Shown piece by piece: positions 11,952 to 20,827 of a stretch of DNA of 64,000 nt. The translations under genes and the position numbers were made by a program. The notes under the pieces were generated by a model. The model ran no database searches and had not been told where the DNA came from. It worked only from the letters and a program-made list of their open reading frames with translations. Position 1 is the first letter of the stretch. Every line of letters begins with the position of its first letter. The stretch comes from Acetatifactor aquisgranensis (GTDB lineage Bacteria > Bacillota > Clostridia > Lachnospirales > Lachnospiraceae): positions 124,001 through 188,000 of the forward strand of contig NZ_CALPDH010000005.1 of NCBI RefSeq assembly GCF_943193215.1. Direction: 5' to 3'.

Positions 11952-12932
11952 ATGAAAGCTAAGATTTTGGCGCTTTTGCGGAAGCGAAAGGACTATGTGT
12001 CGGGGCAGGAGCTGTGCGAGAGCTTCGGCGTCTCCCGCACGGCGGTGTGGAAAGCGATAGGACAACTGAAAAAAGAGGGATACCGCATCGAGGCGGTGAA
12101 GAACCGGGGATATCTCCTGGCGCCGGAGGAGGAAGTATACGGACAGCATGAACTGGAGAGCCGCATGACCACGGAATGGGCCGGGCATCCGGTCTGTTAT
12201 TATGACCAGCTGGCCTCCACCAATCTCCAGGCGAAGCTGGACGCGGAGAACGGCGCGGAGCAGGGTGCCCTGATTGTGGCGGACATGCAGACGGCAGGGC
12301 GGGGGCGCAGAGGCCGCGCCTGGAGCAGTCCGGCGGGGAGGAACGTGTACTTTACTTTGATATTGAAGCCGGCGTTTCCTGTGGAGACGGCCTCCATGGT
12401 GACGCTGGTCATGGGGCTTGCCGTGGCGGAGGGCATCCGGGAGACCTGCGGCCTGGAGGCCCGCATCAAGTGGCCCAACGATATTGTGATAAAGGGCAGG
12501 AAAGTCTGCGGCATGCTGGCGGAGATGAGCACGGAGCGGGATTTCATCCACTATATCGTCATGGGCGTGGGTATCAATGTGAAGCGGCAGGAATTCGCGC
12601 CGGAGATTGCGGACATGGCTACCTGTCTGGAGCGGGAACGTGGAAAATCTGTGTCAAGGGCGGAACTGATTGTCAATGTGCTGAAATTATTTGAACGGTA
12701 TTACGATATCTTTCAAAAGGACGGAAACCTTGGGGGCTTTTTGGAGACCTATAATGGTCTGGTGGCAGGCAAGGATAAGGAAGTGCGCGTCCTTGACCCC
12801 AAGGGGGAATTTCAGGGCGTATCCAGAGGCATCAGCAGCACCGGGGAATTGCTGGTGGAGCGGGAGGACGGAACTGTGGAGACTGTGTATGCCGGAGAGG
12901 TGTCCGTGCGGGGGATTTACGGGTATGTCTGA
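11952..12932 (+). CDS. birA: Bifunctional biotin ligase / biotin operon repressor
   Basis: Attaches biotin to the biotin carrier proteins of carboxylases and, through an N-terminal DNA-binding domain, represses biotin genes. Residues 1-60 form a winged helix-turn-helix (YVSGQELCESFGVSRTAVWK, then a NRGYLL wing). The ligase domain has QTAGRGRRGRAWSSP near 113-127 (biotinyl-AMP loop) and KWPNDIVI near 173. The C-terminal SH3-like domain has a GELLVER segment. 326 residues, so the full two-domain form. No biotin synthesis genes or carrier (accB) lie nearby, although accDA is 30 kb downstream. Confidence 0.95.
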   Translation: MKAKILALLRKRKDYVSGQELCESFGVSRTAVWKAIGQLKKEGYRIEAVKNRGYLLAPEEEVYGQHELESRMTTEWAGHPVCYYDQLASTNLQAKLDAENGAEQGALIVADMQTAGRGRRGRAWSSPAGRNVYFTLILKPAFPVETASMVTLVMGLAVAEGIRETCGLEARIKWPNDIVIKGRKVCGMLAEMSTERDFIHYIVMGVGINVKRQEFAPEIADMATCLERERGKSVSRAELIVNVLKLFERYYDIFQKDGNLGGFLETYNGLVAGKDKEVRVLDPKGEFQGVSRGISSTGELLVEREDGTVETVYAGEVSVRGIYGYV

Positions 12933-13051
12933 CAGAGGATGCAGGACCGGCCGCTTTGCTGAGGGCGGTTTTGGCCCGAAAGGGAAATCCGGCAGCGATA
13001 CGATAGGCCGCGGAAAATAGGAATCAGGAGTTCCGGAGAAAGGAAAGGCGG

Positions 13052-13399
13052 ATGGAGAGTAAGAATACGGTGCTATGCGGTGCCAACGCTTATGAGCAGA
13101 AATACTATTTTAACGAGCAGTTCAAAGGCATTCCGGAATCTATCAGGGATGAGCTGCATATACTGTGCGTGCTGTTCACGGAGGAGGTAGGCGGCGTGTT
13201 CGTCATAGCCTTTGAGGAGGACGGGAGCATCGTGCTCGAGACCAATGCCGATGAAGACGACATTACCTATGACGAGGTCAGCAGCGGGCTGATGGTGTCT
13301 GAAGTGCGCAGGAACAGGCAGGAGCTGTTTGAAGCCTTGCGGCTCTATTACAAGGTATTTGTCCTGAAAGAGGACGTGTCAGGATATCTGGATGAGTAA
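13052..13399 (+). CDS. Small conserved-looking protein of unknown function
   Basis: 115 residues, acidic and probably cytoplasmic. No signal peptide or membrane segment is visible. ILCVLFTEEVGGVFVIAFEEDGSIVLET reads as alternating beta strands, followed by helices (SEVRRNRQELFEALRLYYKVFVL). AAAGG lies 6-7 bases before ATG 13052. It sits between birA and coaX and is read in the same direction. I believe it matches a small Lachnospiraceae family (perhaps DUF6145), but I cannot verify this. No function can be assigned. Confidence 0.8.
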   Translation: MESKNTVLCGANAYEQKYYFNEQFKGIPESIRDELHILCVLFTEEVGGVFVIAFEEDGSIVLETNADEDDITYDEVSSGLMVSEVRRNRQELFEALRLYYKVFVLKEDVSGYLDE

Positions 13400-13454
13400 G
13401 CTTTAAAGAAGTTGCAGCAGTTGTTTTTCGGCAGTTCCTAAGAGGAAGCGATAT

Positions 13455-14234
13455 ATGATTTTAGTGATAGATGTAGGAAATACGAATATGGTGCTGGGGG
13501 TGTACGAGAAAGAGGAGCTGCGGGCCACTTTCCGCATCATGACCAAGATGCCCAGGACCTCGGACGAATACGGCGTTCTGATTACGCAGATACTGCTGAA
13601 CCGGGGGATAGAAGCCGAGAGCCTGGAGGGGGCCATTGTAGCCAGCGTGGTGCCGGATGTGATGCACGCCCTGATGGGAGCGCTGGTGCGCTATACGAAG
13701 ACCAGGCCCATGAGCGTGGGGCCCGGCATGAAGACAGGCATCCGCATCATTACGGAGGATCCCAGGGCTATAGGAGCGGACCGCGTCGTGGACGCGGTGG
13801 CCGCCTATGAAAAGTACGGCGGACCCGTATTGGTCCTGGACTTTGGAACGGCCACCACATATGACCTGATTACGGAGAAAGGGGAGTTCGCCGCGGGCAT
13901 TACGGCGCCGGGGATGGGCATCAGCTCGGAGGCGCTCTGGACTCAGGCGGCCAAGCTGCCCAAGATTGAGATCCGCAAGCCAAAGACTATCCTTGCCCAG
14001 GAGACCATCAGCAGCATGCAGGCAGGGCTGGTGTACGGCCAGATAGGACAGACGGAGTATATTGTCAGGAAAGTAAAGGAAGAGAGCGGCATCAGGAAGC
14101 TGAAAGTAGTGGCTACCGGAGGCTTGGGCAGGCTGATAGCCCAGGAGACGGACGCCATCGATATCTATGACAGCCATCTGACCATGGAGGGCCTGCGCAT
14201 CCTGTATGAAAAAAACAAAAAGCCCGCCATCTGA
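13455..14234 (+). CDS. coaX: Type III pantothenate kinase
   Basis: First step of coenzyme A synthesis (pantothenate to phosphopantothenate) by the ASKHA-fold enzyme. 259 residues. The N-terminal phosphate loop DVGNTNMVLGVY is at residues 6-17, GADRVVDAVAAYEKYGG (pantothenate site with catalytic Asp) near 107 and DFGTATTYDL near 129. A late ATGGLGRLIAQE completes the fold. Genes around it (birA, dusB) run the same way with short gaps, suggesting one transcript. Coenzyme A supply fits with the fatty acid cluster in this window, but the two are not linked by position. Confidence 0.95.
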   Translation: MILVIDVGNTNMVLGVYEKEELRATFRIMTKMPRTSDEYGVLITQILLNRGIEAESLEGAIVASVVPDVMHALMGALVRYTKTRPMSVGPGMKTGIRIITEDPRAIGADRVVDAVAAYEKYGGPVLVLDFGTATTYDLITEKGEFAAGITAPGMGISSEALWTQAAKLPKIEIRKPKTILAQETISSMQAGLVYGQIGQTEYIVRKVKEESGIRKLKVVATGGLGRLIAQETDAIDIYDSHLTMEGLRILYEKNKKPAI

Positions 14235-14297
14235 TTGCGGGCGGTGAGAGCCTGGCATTCTCAGCATCGAACGGCAGGCGCAGCAGAGGACAAAACA

Positions 14298-15263
14298 ATG
14301 GGAAAGCTTACAATCGGCGATGTGACGCTGGACAATAACGTGATACTGGCCCCCATGGCAGGGGTGACGGACCTGCCCTTCCGCCTGCTGTGCCGCAGGA
14401 TGGGAGCAGGGCTGGTGTGCATGGAGATGGTCAGCGCCAAGGCTATTTTTTATAACAACAAAAATACGGAGGAGCTTCTGGAAATCCATCCGGAGGAAGT
14501 CCCGGCCTCTCTGCAGCTCTTCGGCTCGGATCCGGAGATTTTGGCGGATATGGCAAAGCGCATCGAGGAGCGCCCCTTTTCCATTTTGGACTTCAACATG
14601 GGCTGTCCGGTGCCAAAGGTGGTGAACAATGGGGAGGGCTCGGCTCTGATGAAGGAGCCGAAGCTGGTGGAGGAGATCCTGTCGGCGCTGGTGAAGGCCG
14701 TGGACAAGCCTGTTACGGTGAAGATTCGGAAAGGCTTTGACGAGGCGAACTGCAATGCGGTGGAGATTGCCAGAATCGCGGAGAGCTGCGGCGTGGCGGC
14801 CATTGCGGTGCACGGGCGCACCAGGGAGCAGTACTACAGCGGTCGGGCGGACTGGGATATCATCAGGCAGGTAAAGCAGGCGGTGAAGATTCCCGTCATC
14901 GGCAACGGGGATGTGGACAGCCCGGAGAGGGCCGGGGCCATGCTGGATTCCACCGGCTGCGACGGTGTCATGATCGGCAGGGCGGCTCAGGGGAATCCGT
15001 GGATTTTCCGGGATACGGTGAGTTTCCTGGAGACCGGGACGGTGCCCCCGCCGCCGGATGGGCAGGAGAAGAAGCGGATGATTCTGGAGCATGCGGATTT
15101 CCAGCTGCAGATTAAGGGAGAGTACACCGCGGTGCGGGAGATGAGAAAGCATCTGGCCTGGTATACCACAGGGATGCCCCATTCTGCCAGGTTCCGCCAG
15201 ACTATCAATTCCATGGAATCTTTTGCGGAACTGACCAGGGGCGTGGAGTCTATTTTTCAGTGA
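14298..15263 (+). CDS. dusB: tRNA-dihydrouridine synthase (DusB-like)
   Basis: FMN enzyme that reduces uridines in the tRNA D-loop. 321 residues if translation starts at ATG 14298 (MGKLTIGDVTLDNNVILAPM). The open frame extends 21 codons further up, but those residues do not look like family sequence. LAPMAGVTDLPFRLLCRRMG, DFNMGCPVPKVVNNGEGSAL with the catalytic Cys near residue 102, IAVHGRTREQYYSGRADWD and IGNGDVDSPE are all family motifs. The ribosome site is weak (GAGGA at 14286-14290). Next to coaX and upstream of greA, an arrangement common in clostridia. Confidence 0.93.
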   Translation: MGKLTIGDVTLDNNVILAPMAGVTDLPFRLLCRRMGAGLVCMEMVSAKAIFYNNKNTEELLEIHPEEVPASLQLFGSDPEILADMAKRIEERPFSILDFNMGCPVPKVVNNGEGSALMKEPKLVEEILSALVKAVDKPVTVKIRKGFDEANCNAVEIARIAESCGVAAIAVHGRTREQYYSGRADWDIIRQVKQAVKIPVIGNGDVDSPERAGAMLDSTGCDGVMIGRAAQGNPWIFRDTVSFLETGTVPPPPDGQEKKRMILEHADFQLQIKGEYTAVREMRKHLAWYTTGMPHSARFRQTINSMESFAELTRGVESIFQ

Positions 15264-15281
15264 TGCCGCATATATTGTGGC

Positions 15282-16268
15282 ATGGACACCATTTTATTTT
15301 TTTATAGAAAAAAGGGCCTGCGGGAGCCGGAAATCGAGCCTGTGGGGCTGAAGACCTATCTGCTGATACGGATAGGGCTGGACGTGGACGCCGGAATCAG
15401 GAAAACGGAAAGCGCGGATGGGGATGCCCCGGAGGAGGGCCGTCCGTCTTTGGGGACAGAAAGGCAGAGGCACGGACCGGACGGAAACCCATACAGGCTG
15501 GGGGCTGTTCTGTGTCATCCGTGGAGGACATTTCAGCAGAATCGGGAGAAAAGGGAGCAGCAGCGCAGGGAGCGGGCATACAGACGTAAAATGGAGCAGG
15601 AAGAGGCCCGGCGGCTCGCCGAGAGGGAGCGGCTGCTGGCAGAAACAGAAGCGGCGATCCGGAAGCTGGCCTCCGAATTGGAAGAACTTGCAGACGGCTG
15701 GCGGGACTGCTATTGCGTGTATGAAGACAGCGTAAGGAAAGCGGTCATGGAAGAAGTGCTCTGGAGAAAGTATTTTCCGATAGAGGAATTTTCCGGCTAT
15801 CGGCAGCAGTTTTGGGTGGAACAGCTGTTTCCAAAGGCCATTTGGCCGCATTTCATCATACTTGGAAGGGCGGACGGTGTCCTGCCCGTGATAGAAGCCT
15901 GTGCCCGGAGGATGAAAAGCCTGCGGTGGATTCTGACGGAGGCAGAGTATGACGAAGAGCTGGCTGCCTTTGTGGAGGATTTCTATACGGAATATGGACT
16001 GGCTGTGGAACTGCAGCTTCTGGAGGACGCCGCGGCCCTGAAGCGCCTGCGTTTTTTCTGCAAGGAGGCCGTGAATATCGTGGATTTCACGGGAGAGGCC
16101 TACATGGCGGTGTCGGCAGTGCCGGAGGGGAGTATCTGGCTGGATATGCTCTCTGTGGAGGAAAAAAGGCGCAGAATCATGGCCAGGGGAAAGAAAATCA
16201 CATATTTTTCCATGAAAGAGATATGGAAAAGCGCACAAAAACGATGTAACTGTCCCAGATTGCCTTGA
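15282..16268 (+). CDS. Hypothetical protein with central coiled coil
   Basis: 328 residues, not recognised. The first ~75 residues are mixed. Residues 85-145 are rich in Glu/Arg/Gln (QNREKREQQRRERAYRRKME, then ERERLLAETEAAIRKLASEL) and should form a long coiled coil. The remaining ~180 residues look like a folded domain (EVLWRKYFPIEEFSGYRQQF, WPHFIILGRADGVLPVIEAC), ending with a phrase about wall or surface that I cannot classify. No signal peptide or membrane helix. The start is uncertain: ATG 15282 lies inside a hairpin (15263-15283), has no good ribosome site, and is soon followed by a T7 tract. Its stop overlaps the greA promoter. Confidence 0.6.
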   Translation: MDTILFFYRKKGLREPEIEPVGLKTYLLIRIGLDVDAGIRKTESADGDAPEEGRPSLGTERQRHGPDGNPYRLGAVLCHPWRTFQQNREKREQQRRERAYRRKMEQEEARRLAERERLLAETEAAIRKLASELEELADGWRDCYCVYEDSVRKAVMEEVLWRKYFPIEEFSGYRQQFWVEQLFPKAIWPHFIILGRADGVLPVIEACARRMKSLRWILTEAEYDEELAAFVEDFYTEYGLAVELQLLEDAAALKRLRFFCKEAVNIVDFTGEAYMAVSAVPEGSIWLDMLSVEEKRRRIMARGKKITYFSMKEIWKSAQKRCNCPRLP

Positions 16269-16293
16269 CACTGCCCAAAAACGAAGGTATACT
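16265..16293 (+). promoter_or_regulatory. Near-consensus promoter for greA
   Basis: TTGACA at 16265-16270, a 17-base spacer and TATACT at 16288-16293. The -35 box overlaps the stop codon of the preceding gene. Confidence 0.85.
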
Positions 16294-16388
16294 ATGGTAG
16301 GATTTGCAAGATAGCAGAAATAGATGAAGACGGAAAAGCTGGAAATCCGAAAAAATTGAAAGAATAGAGCAGGAAGGATGTAAGTAAA

Positions 16389-16871
16389 ATGCAGGAGAAG
16401 AAAAATATTCTGACCTACGAGGGGCTCAGAAAATATGAGGATGAATTACATGAGCTGAAAGTAGTGAAGCGCCAGGAAGTGGCCCAGAAAATCAAGGAGG
16501 CCAGGGAGCAGGGCGACTTGTCCGAGAACGCCGAGTACGATGCCGCCAAGGATGAGCAGCGGGACATCGAGGCCAGGATCGAGGAGCTGGAGAAGATTCT
16601 GAAGAACGCCGAGGTGGTGGTAGAGGACGAGGTAGACCTGGACAAAATCAACATCGGCTGCGTGGTGAAGCTCTTGGACATCGAGTACAGCGAGGAGCTG
16701 GAGTACAAAATCGTGGGCTCCACCGAGGCGGACAGCTTAAAGGGTAAGATTTCCAACGAAAGCCCCGTGGGCAAGGCGCTGATCGGCTGCAGGGTGGGGG
16801 ACAACGTGGAGGTGGAGACCGCCGCTGGCACGTTCACCTACAAGGTGCTGGAGATTCAGAGGAGCAGATAG
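16389..16871 (+). CDS. greA: Transcription elongation factor GreA
   Basis: Binds the RNA polymerase secondary channel and stimulates cleavage of backtracked RNA. 160 residues, standard length. The N-terminal helical hairpin (EGLRKYEDELHELKVVKRQE, then QGDLSENAEYDAAKDEQ with its acidic tip, then IEARIEELEKIL) is followed by the globular domain ending DNVEVETAAGTFTYKVLEI. It has its own promoter 95 bases upstream and a strong terminator just after it, so it is monocistronic here. In many Firmicutes greA is followed by lysS; that gene is absent. Confidence 0.97.
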   Translation: MQEKKNILTYEGLRKYEDELHELKVVKRQEVAQKIKEAREQGDLSENAEYDAAKDEQRDIEARIEELEKILKNAEVVVEDEVDLDKINIGCVVKLLDIEYSEELEYKIVGSTEADSLKGKISNESPVGKALIGCRVGDNVEVETAAGTFTYKVLEIQRSR

Positions 16872-16888
16872 AGAAAAGGCTGGGATAA

Positions 16889-16935
16889 GGGCCGCTGCAA
16901 AGGCAGATGATCTGCCAAAGCAGCGGCCCTGTTTT
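16889..16935 (+). terminator. Terminator after greA
   Basis: GGGCCGCTGC (16889-16898) pairs with GCAGCGGCCC (16920-16929). Inside is a second stem, GGCAGA (16902-16907) with TCTGCC (16911-16916). TGTTTTT follows. Confidence 0.92.
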
Positions 16936-17014
16936 TGGATTCAGCGGTTTCCGCCAAGCTTTTTGCCTGCCGGAGCCAGAGGGCTCACGGCAGCATCAGG
17001 AACCGATGGCATGC

Positions 17015-17851
17015 CTATTGTCCATCCGCCATGAGGCCGGCATCCTTTTTCCGAAGGATTCTGGCGAGGACGAGGCTGGCGGCAATCCCCAGGACGCCGG
17101 CGGCAAGGGGGGCGAAGGTGCTCTTGAAGATGGCAGGCAGCAAGGTCTCAATGGAATCCATACGTTTCATCCACAAATCATAATTGATCATGAGGAAGAT
17201 GCCCGTCATGTTCAGGTTCAGCAGCCAGCCGCAGTTCTTATCCTGCTTGATGACGGCCCACAGATTACAGCCGAAGAACACCAGCTGGGCCGCAAAGGCT
17301 GCGATGAGCTGCCGCTCCAGGAAAGGGCCTGTGTTCATCAGCTCTCGCCCGAACAGCCTTTCAGCGCCCGAGGTGATGCTGGAGGCGGCATAAATGAACA
17401 CAAAGACGAAGTACACATCCAGCACAAGGGAGGCAGCCCCCAGCAGATACTGGATTTTGCCTGGCCTGTTCCTGGCCTTATAGCCGAAAGAGGCCAGAAG
17501 GTTCGCCAGGATGCAGATGACCAACAGCAGCGTAGTATTGCCGAATATGATATAGTTCGTATGGTTGGCAAAGAACACCTGGACGCCGCAGTAGACCAAA
17601 AACACCAGCACCAGATAGCACACAAGGTTCTGATACTTCATCTTTGTCCTTATTTTCTTCAATCCGTCCATTCCCCGCTGCTCCAGCTTTTCGCCGGAGA
17701 GCACATTATCCTTGTAGGTTTCCAGCATCTGGCGGCAGCTTTCGCACTTCTGCGTATGTCCTTCCACATATTCTTTCGTGGCATCGGAGCATATTCCGTC
17801 CACATAGGATGGTATCAGGTCATTTACGATATCACAATCTTTGTTTTTCAT
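17015..17851 (-). CDS. Anti-sigma factor with N-terminal zinc-finger and membrane domain
   Basis: Probable membrane-bound inhibitor of the ECF sigma factor encoded just upstream. 278 residues. The N-terminus CDIVNDLIPSYVDG ... EGHTQKCESCRQML is a putative zinc-finger (zf-HC2) anti-sigma domain with the typical H-x3-C-x2-C. Residues 80-260 hold about six hydrophobic segments (NLVCYLVLVFLVYCGVQVFF, ILANLLASFGY and others). I chose the ATG at 17851 because GGAGG precedes it (17856-17861 on the minus strand); the frame stays open far upstream, but that part overlaps the sigma gene and is not protein-like. It follows the sigma gene by 167 bases. Confidence 0.85.
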   Translation of the reverse strand: MKNKDCDIVNDLIPSYVDGICSDATKEYVEGHTQKCESCRQMLETYKDNVLSGEKLEQRGMDGLKKIRTKMKYQNLVCYLVLVFLVYCGVQVFFANHTNYIIFGNTTLLLVICILANLLASFGYKARNRPGKIQYLLGAASLVLDVYFVFVFIYAASSITSGAERLFGRELMNTGPFLERQLIAAFAAQLVFFGCNLWAVIKQDKNCGWLLNLNMTGIFLMINYDLWMKRMDSIETLLPAIFKSTFAPLAAGVLGIAASLVLARILRKKDAGLMADGQ

Positions 17852-18018
17852 ATTAGCCTCCTTTGTCTCCGCTCGGACTGTGCCCTGGAATGTCCGGCGG
17901 GCGTGTTTGTTTTTTTCAGGCAGTGGATTCGTGGCGTGACTGTACGCGCAGATAATAACGTTCCGGCATATGCCACAGGAGCGATACGCTTCCTCAGCGG
18001 GCTTTGCGGCAGCAGGCT

Positions 18019-18483
18019 TCAGGAATCCTGGATCAGGGTCAGCTTCGCCCGGTAGAATGTGACCCGGGCCCAGTTCTCGGTCTTTCCCAGCAAATCCCCG
18101 ATCTCCCGGAAGGAAAGGTCTCCCAGCACCCGCAGCTCCACGGTCTTCCTGGCATCGGGGGACAGGGCCTGCAGTCTGTCCCACACATCCGCCAGCTCCA
18201 CTTTTGCCATGGCTGTCTGCTCCGTATCCTGGCGGGACTGCATGGACTCGTCCAGCTCTTCCAGCTGTACCCGGCGGCTTTTGTCCCAGTGCTGGTAGAG
18301 CAGGTGTTTGGCAATCTGGCACAGCCAGGTGGAGAGCTTGCAGCTGTGGTCGTAGCTGTCCAGGCGCTCCAGGGCCTTCAGGAAGGCCTCCTGCATCAGA
18401 TCCTCCGCAAGGGCGGGGTCATTGCATCTTTTGTACAGAAAATGGAATACAATCTGTGAATATTGTCGGTAAAGCTCTTCCAT
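18019..18483 (-). CDS. ECF-type RNA polymerase sigma factor
   Basis: Alternative sigma-70 family factor of 154 residues with regions 2 and 4 only. Region 2 is LYRQYSQIVFHFLYKRCNDP ... AEDLMQEAFLKALERLDSYD ... STWLCQIAKHLLYQHWD. Region 4 is LQALSPDARKTVELRVLGDL followed by the helix-turn-helix SFREIGDLLGKTENWARVTFYRAK. AAAGGAGGCGA precedes the start. It is transcribed with the downstream zinc-finger anti-sigma gene, the standard arrangement, with the sigma released when the anti-sigma senses an envelope signal. The target genes are unknown. Confidence 0.92.
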   Translation of the reverse strand: MEELYRQYSQIVFHFLYKRCNDPALAEDLMQEAFLKALERLDSYDHSCKLSTWLCQIAKHLLYQHWDKSRRVQLEELDESMQSRQDTEQTAMAKVELADVWDRLQALSPDARKTVELRVLGDLSFREIGDLLGKTENWARVTFYRAKLTLIQDS

Positions 18484-18558
18484 GCCTCGCCTCCTTTCCG
18501 GCTTGCAGCAGTTTCCCGGGAACTGCCAAGCATAGCTTTTTTTGCGCGCTCACTTTAT

Positions 18559-18586
18559 ATATCCGTTTTGGAGCCGGTTCGTTACA
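18559..18586 (-). promoter_or_regulatory. Possible ECF-type autoregulatory promoter
   Basis: Reading the minus strand, TGTAAC (18586-18581) is followed after 16 bases by GGATAT (18564-18559), about 75 bases before the sigma gene. An AAC-type -35 is what ECF factors favour, but the -10 is unusual, so this is tentative. Confidence 0.35.
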
Positions 18587-18678
18587 GACATTTTATGGGC
18601 AAGAAGGAAAAATTGCAAGTTTTCCGGAGCCTTTCTGCCCTGACGAGGACAGGGTATCCGAAAAACTTAGATATGCTA

Positions 18679-18706
18679 TTGAAAATGTACCACATTTATG
18701 TATAAT
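18679..18706 (+). promoter_or_regulatory. Promoter for the M3 oligopeptidase gene
   Basis: TTGAAA at 18679-18684, a 16-base spacer and a perfect TATAAT at 18701-18706. The 373-base gap between the divergent sigma and peptidase genes holds this, the tentative ECF promoter, and nothing else I can identify. Confidence 0.75.
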
Positions 18707-18856
18707 GTAGGGAGACTGGGGACATTTCTGGAAAAGGGGCGGAAAGGCCTTTCTTTTCATATCAGAAAAGTTCTGCGCAAAAGTACCGTTGGGTTTGGAC
18801 GCTGCCGTGGAAAACAAGCCGGGTTCGGTGGACGGTTGGAGAAAATGGAGGTCGTG

Positions 18857-20674
18857 ATGATACATTTTAAGGAAATGCCCTATGAGAGGGTGAGCTATGA
18901 GGAGCTGGAAGGCCGCTACAGGCCGCTGATGGAGGAGCTTCGGAAGGCGGCAGGCGCAGAGGCATGCATGGCAGTCCTGAAGAAACGCTATGAGCTGACA
19001 GCGGACATGACGGCCATGGATCTGTGCTATGTCCGGCACGATATGGACGTGAACGATGCCTTTTACGCGGCAGAGCAGGATTACTACGATGAAATAGGGC
19101 CGAAGCTGAACGACCTGTCTAATCAGTTAGACCGGCTGATTCTGGATTCGCCCTATCGAAAGGAGTTGGAGAAGCTTCTGGGGCCTTATGTATTCGCCGT
19201 CATGGAGGCCGGGCAGAGCGGGTTCGACAGCCGCCTGATTGAGCTGGCCCAGGAGGAGAATAAGCTCCTTGCCAGGTACAACCAGCTGACGTCCAACGGG
19301 ACGGTGGAGTGGGAGGGAGAGAAACGCAAGCGGAACCTCATGACGCCTCTCGCCCAGTCCCCTGACAGGGACGTGAGGCGGAGGGTCTCCCTGGCCATCG
19401 CCGATTCCTGGGAGGCCCAGAGGCAGGAGCTGGAGGAAATTTTCGACAAGCTGCTGGACAACCGGCGCAGACAGGCCAAAGCCATGGGCTTTTCCGATTA
19501 TGTGGAGTTAAGCTATTTCCGCATGATGCGCATCGGCTATGGGCCGAAGGAGGTGGCGGCGTTCCGGGAGCTGGTGAAGAAATATCTGGTGCCCCTGTCC
19601 CGGAAACTGGAGGAGCGCCGCAGAGACCGGCTGGGCCTGGAGCATCTCTGCATATATGATTCCGGGGTGCATTTCCCCCAGGGGAATCCTGTGCCTGTGT
19701 GCGTGGAGTCTGCATCGGCCAGCGGACCTGGCGCCGATAGGGCCTGGGAAACAGCGCCAGATGACGGGGCCGATGAGACGCAGGCCGGGAGGAAAGCGGA
19801 CAGCGCCGGAGCAAAGAGAGGAGCCCGGCCCGGCAGCACCGCAGCCTGCCTGGAGGCCACCCGCAGGATGTACACCGAAATGTCGCCGGAGACGGCGGAA
19901 TTCATCGCTTTTCTGTTGGACAACGGTCTGGCGGACGTGGAAATCCGGGAGGGGAAACGGGACGGCGGCTATATGACTATATTTGAGAAATACAGAGCCC
20001 CTTTCATCTTCGCCAATTTTGACGGCACCATTGAGAATGCCTACATCATGTGCCATGAGGGGGGCCATGCTTTTCAGGGGTATCTGAAGCGGGATGAGGA
20101 GATCAGGGAGCACTGCCGGAACACCTCGGAGATGGCGGAGACCCATGCCATGGCCATGGAGTTCTTCGCCATGCCCTATATGGAGCTGTTCTTTGGGGAA
20201 CGGGCCGGGGATTACCGGGCCATGCATCTGGAGGACGCGGTACGGCTGATCATCAACCAGTGCCTGCAGGACGAGTTCCAGCAGCTGGTCTATGAGAGTC
20301 CTGACATGACGGCGGCAGAGTGCAATAGGCTCTGGGCCAGACTGGACAGGGAATACTTCCCGGACAAGGATTATGACGGCAATGTGAACCTGCGGGAGGG
20401 CCGGGGCTGGCAGCGCATCCCCCATATCTACCACTGGCCCTTCTATGCCATCGACTATGCCCTGGCGGAAATCTGCGCTCTGGGGTACTACCGCTGGATG
20501 CAGGAGGATAAGGCGGCCAGCTGGGAGAGCTATCTGCGCCTGTGCAGGGAGAGCGGCACCATGGACTTCCCTGACCTGGTGGAGAGCGCGGGACTGGGCA
20601 GCCCTTTTGAGGAGGAGACCATGATCAGGCTGGCGGACTGGATGGAGAGGAAACTGGCCGGGCCGGAAGGCTGA
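18857..20674 (+). CDS. M3 family oligoendopeptidase with a low-complexity insert
   Basis: Cytoplasmic zinc metallopeptidase (PepF/oligoendopeptidase-like) that cuts short peptides. 605 residues. The zinc site is CHEGGHAFQ with His400, Glu401 and His404, and a third ligand in TSEMAETHAMAMEFF. IPHIYHWPFYAIDYALAEI near the end is the usual substrate-contact region. ATG 18857 is chosen because GGAGG (18847-18851) precedes it by 5 bases; the frame is open further up. Between NPVPVCVES and ACLEATRRMYTEMSPET, about residues 282-328, lies a Gly/Ala/Asp/Arg-rich stretch not found in the usual enzymes, where this junction is only a few residues long. The frame is intact through it. Confidence 0.92.
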   Translation: MIHFKEMPYERVSYEELEGRYRPLMEELRKAAGAEACMAVLKKRYELTADMTAMDLCYVRHDMDVNDAFYAAEQDYYDEIGPKLNDLSNQLDRLILDSPYRKELEKLLGPYVFAVMEAGQSGFDSRLIELAQEENKLLARYNQLTSNGTVEWEGEKRKRNLMTPLAQSPDRDVRRRVSLAIADSWEAQRQELEEIFDKLLDNRRRQAKAMGFSDYVELSYFRMMRIGYGPKEVAAFRELVKKYLVPLSRKLEERRRDRLGLEHLCIYDSGVHFPQGNPVPVCVESASASGPGADRAWETAPDDGADETQAGRKADSAGAKRGARPGSTAACLEATRRMYTEMSPETAEFIAFLLDNGLADVEIREGKRDGGYMTIFEKYRAPFIFANFDGTIENAYIMCHEGGHAFQGYLKRDEEIREHCRNTSEMAETHAMAMEFFAMPYMELFFGERAGDYRAMHLEDAVRLIINQCLQDEFQQLVYESPDMTAAECNRLWARLDREYFPDKDYDGNVNLREGRGWQRIPHIYHWPFYAIDYALAEICALGYYRWMQEDKAASWESYLRLCRESGTMDFPDLVESAGLGSPFEEETMIRLADWMERKLAGPEG

Positions 20675-20827
20675 CAGTGGCCTGACGGGACAGCGGCCGG
20701 CCCGGGACAGCTGTGACGGAAGAGCCGCGGAATCTCCTGCCCAGGGGCAGGGGTTCGACGGCATTGCAGGTTTCCGGTGGGAGACCAGAGGGCAGACGGG
20801 GGAGGTTCCTCCAGAGAAGGGAGACAA

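Noticed and set aside
16907..18055. Plus-strand open frame across the sigma/anti-sigma region
   Set aside because: It lies antisense to two well-supported genes and its product has no recognisable motif.
17852..18322. Upstream extension of the anti-sigma reading frame
   Set aside because: It overlaps the sigma gene in another frame; the ATG at 17851 has a strong ribosome site.
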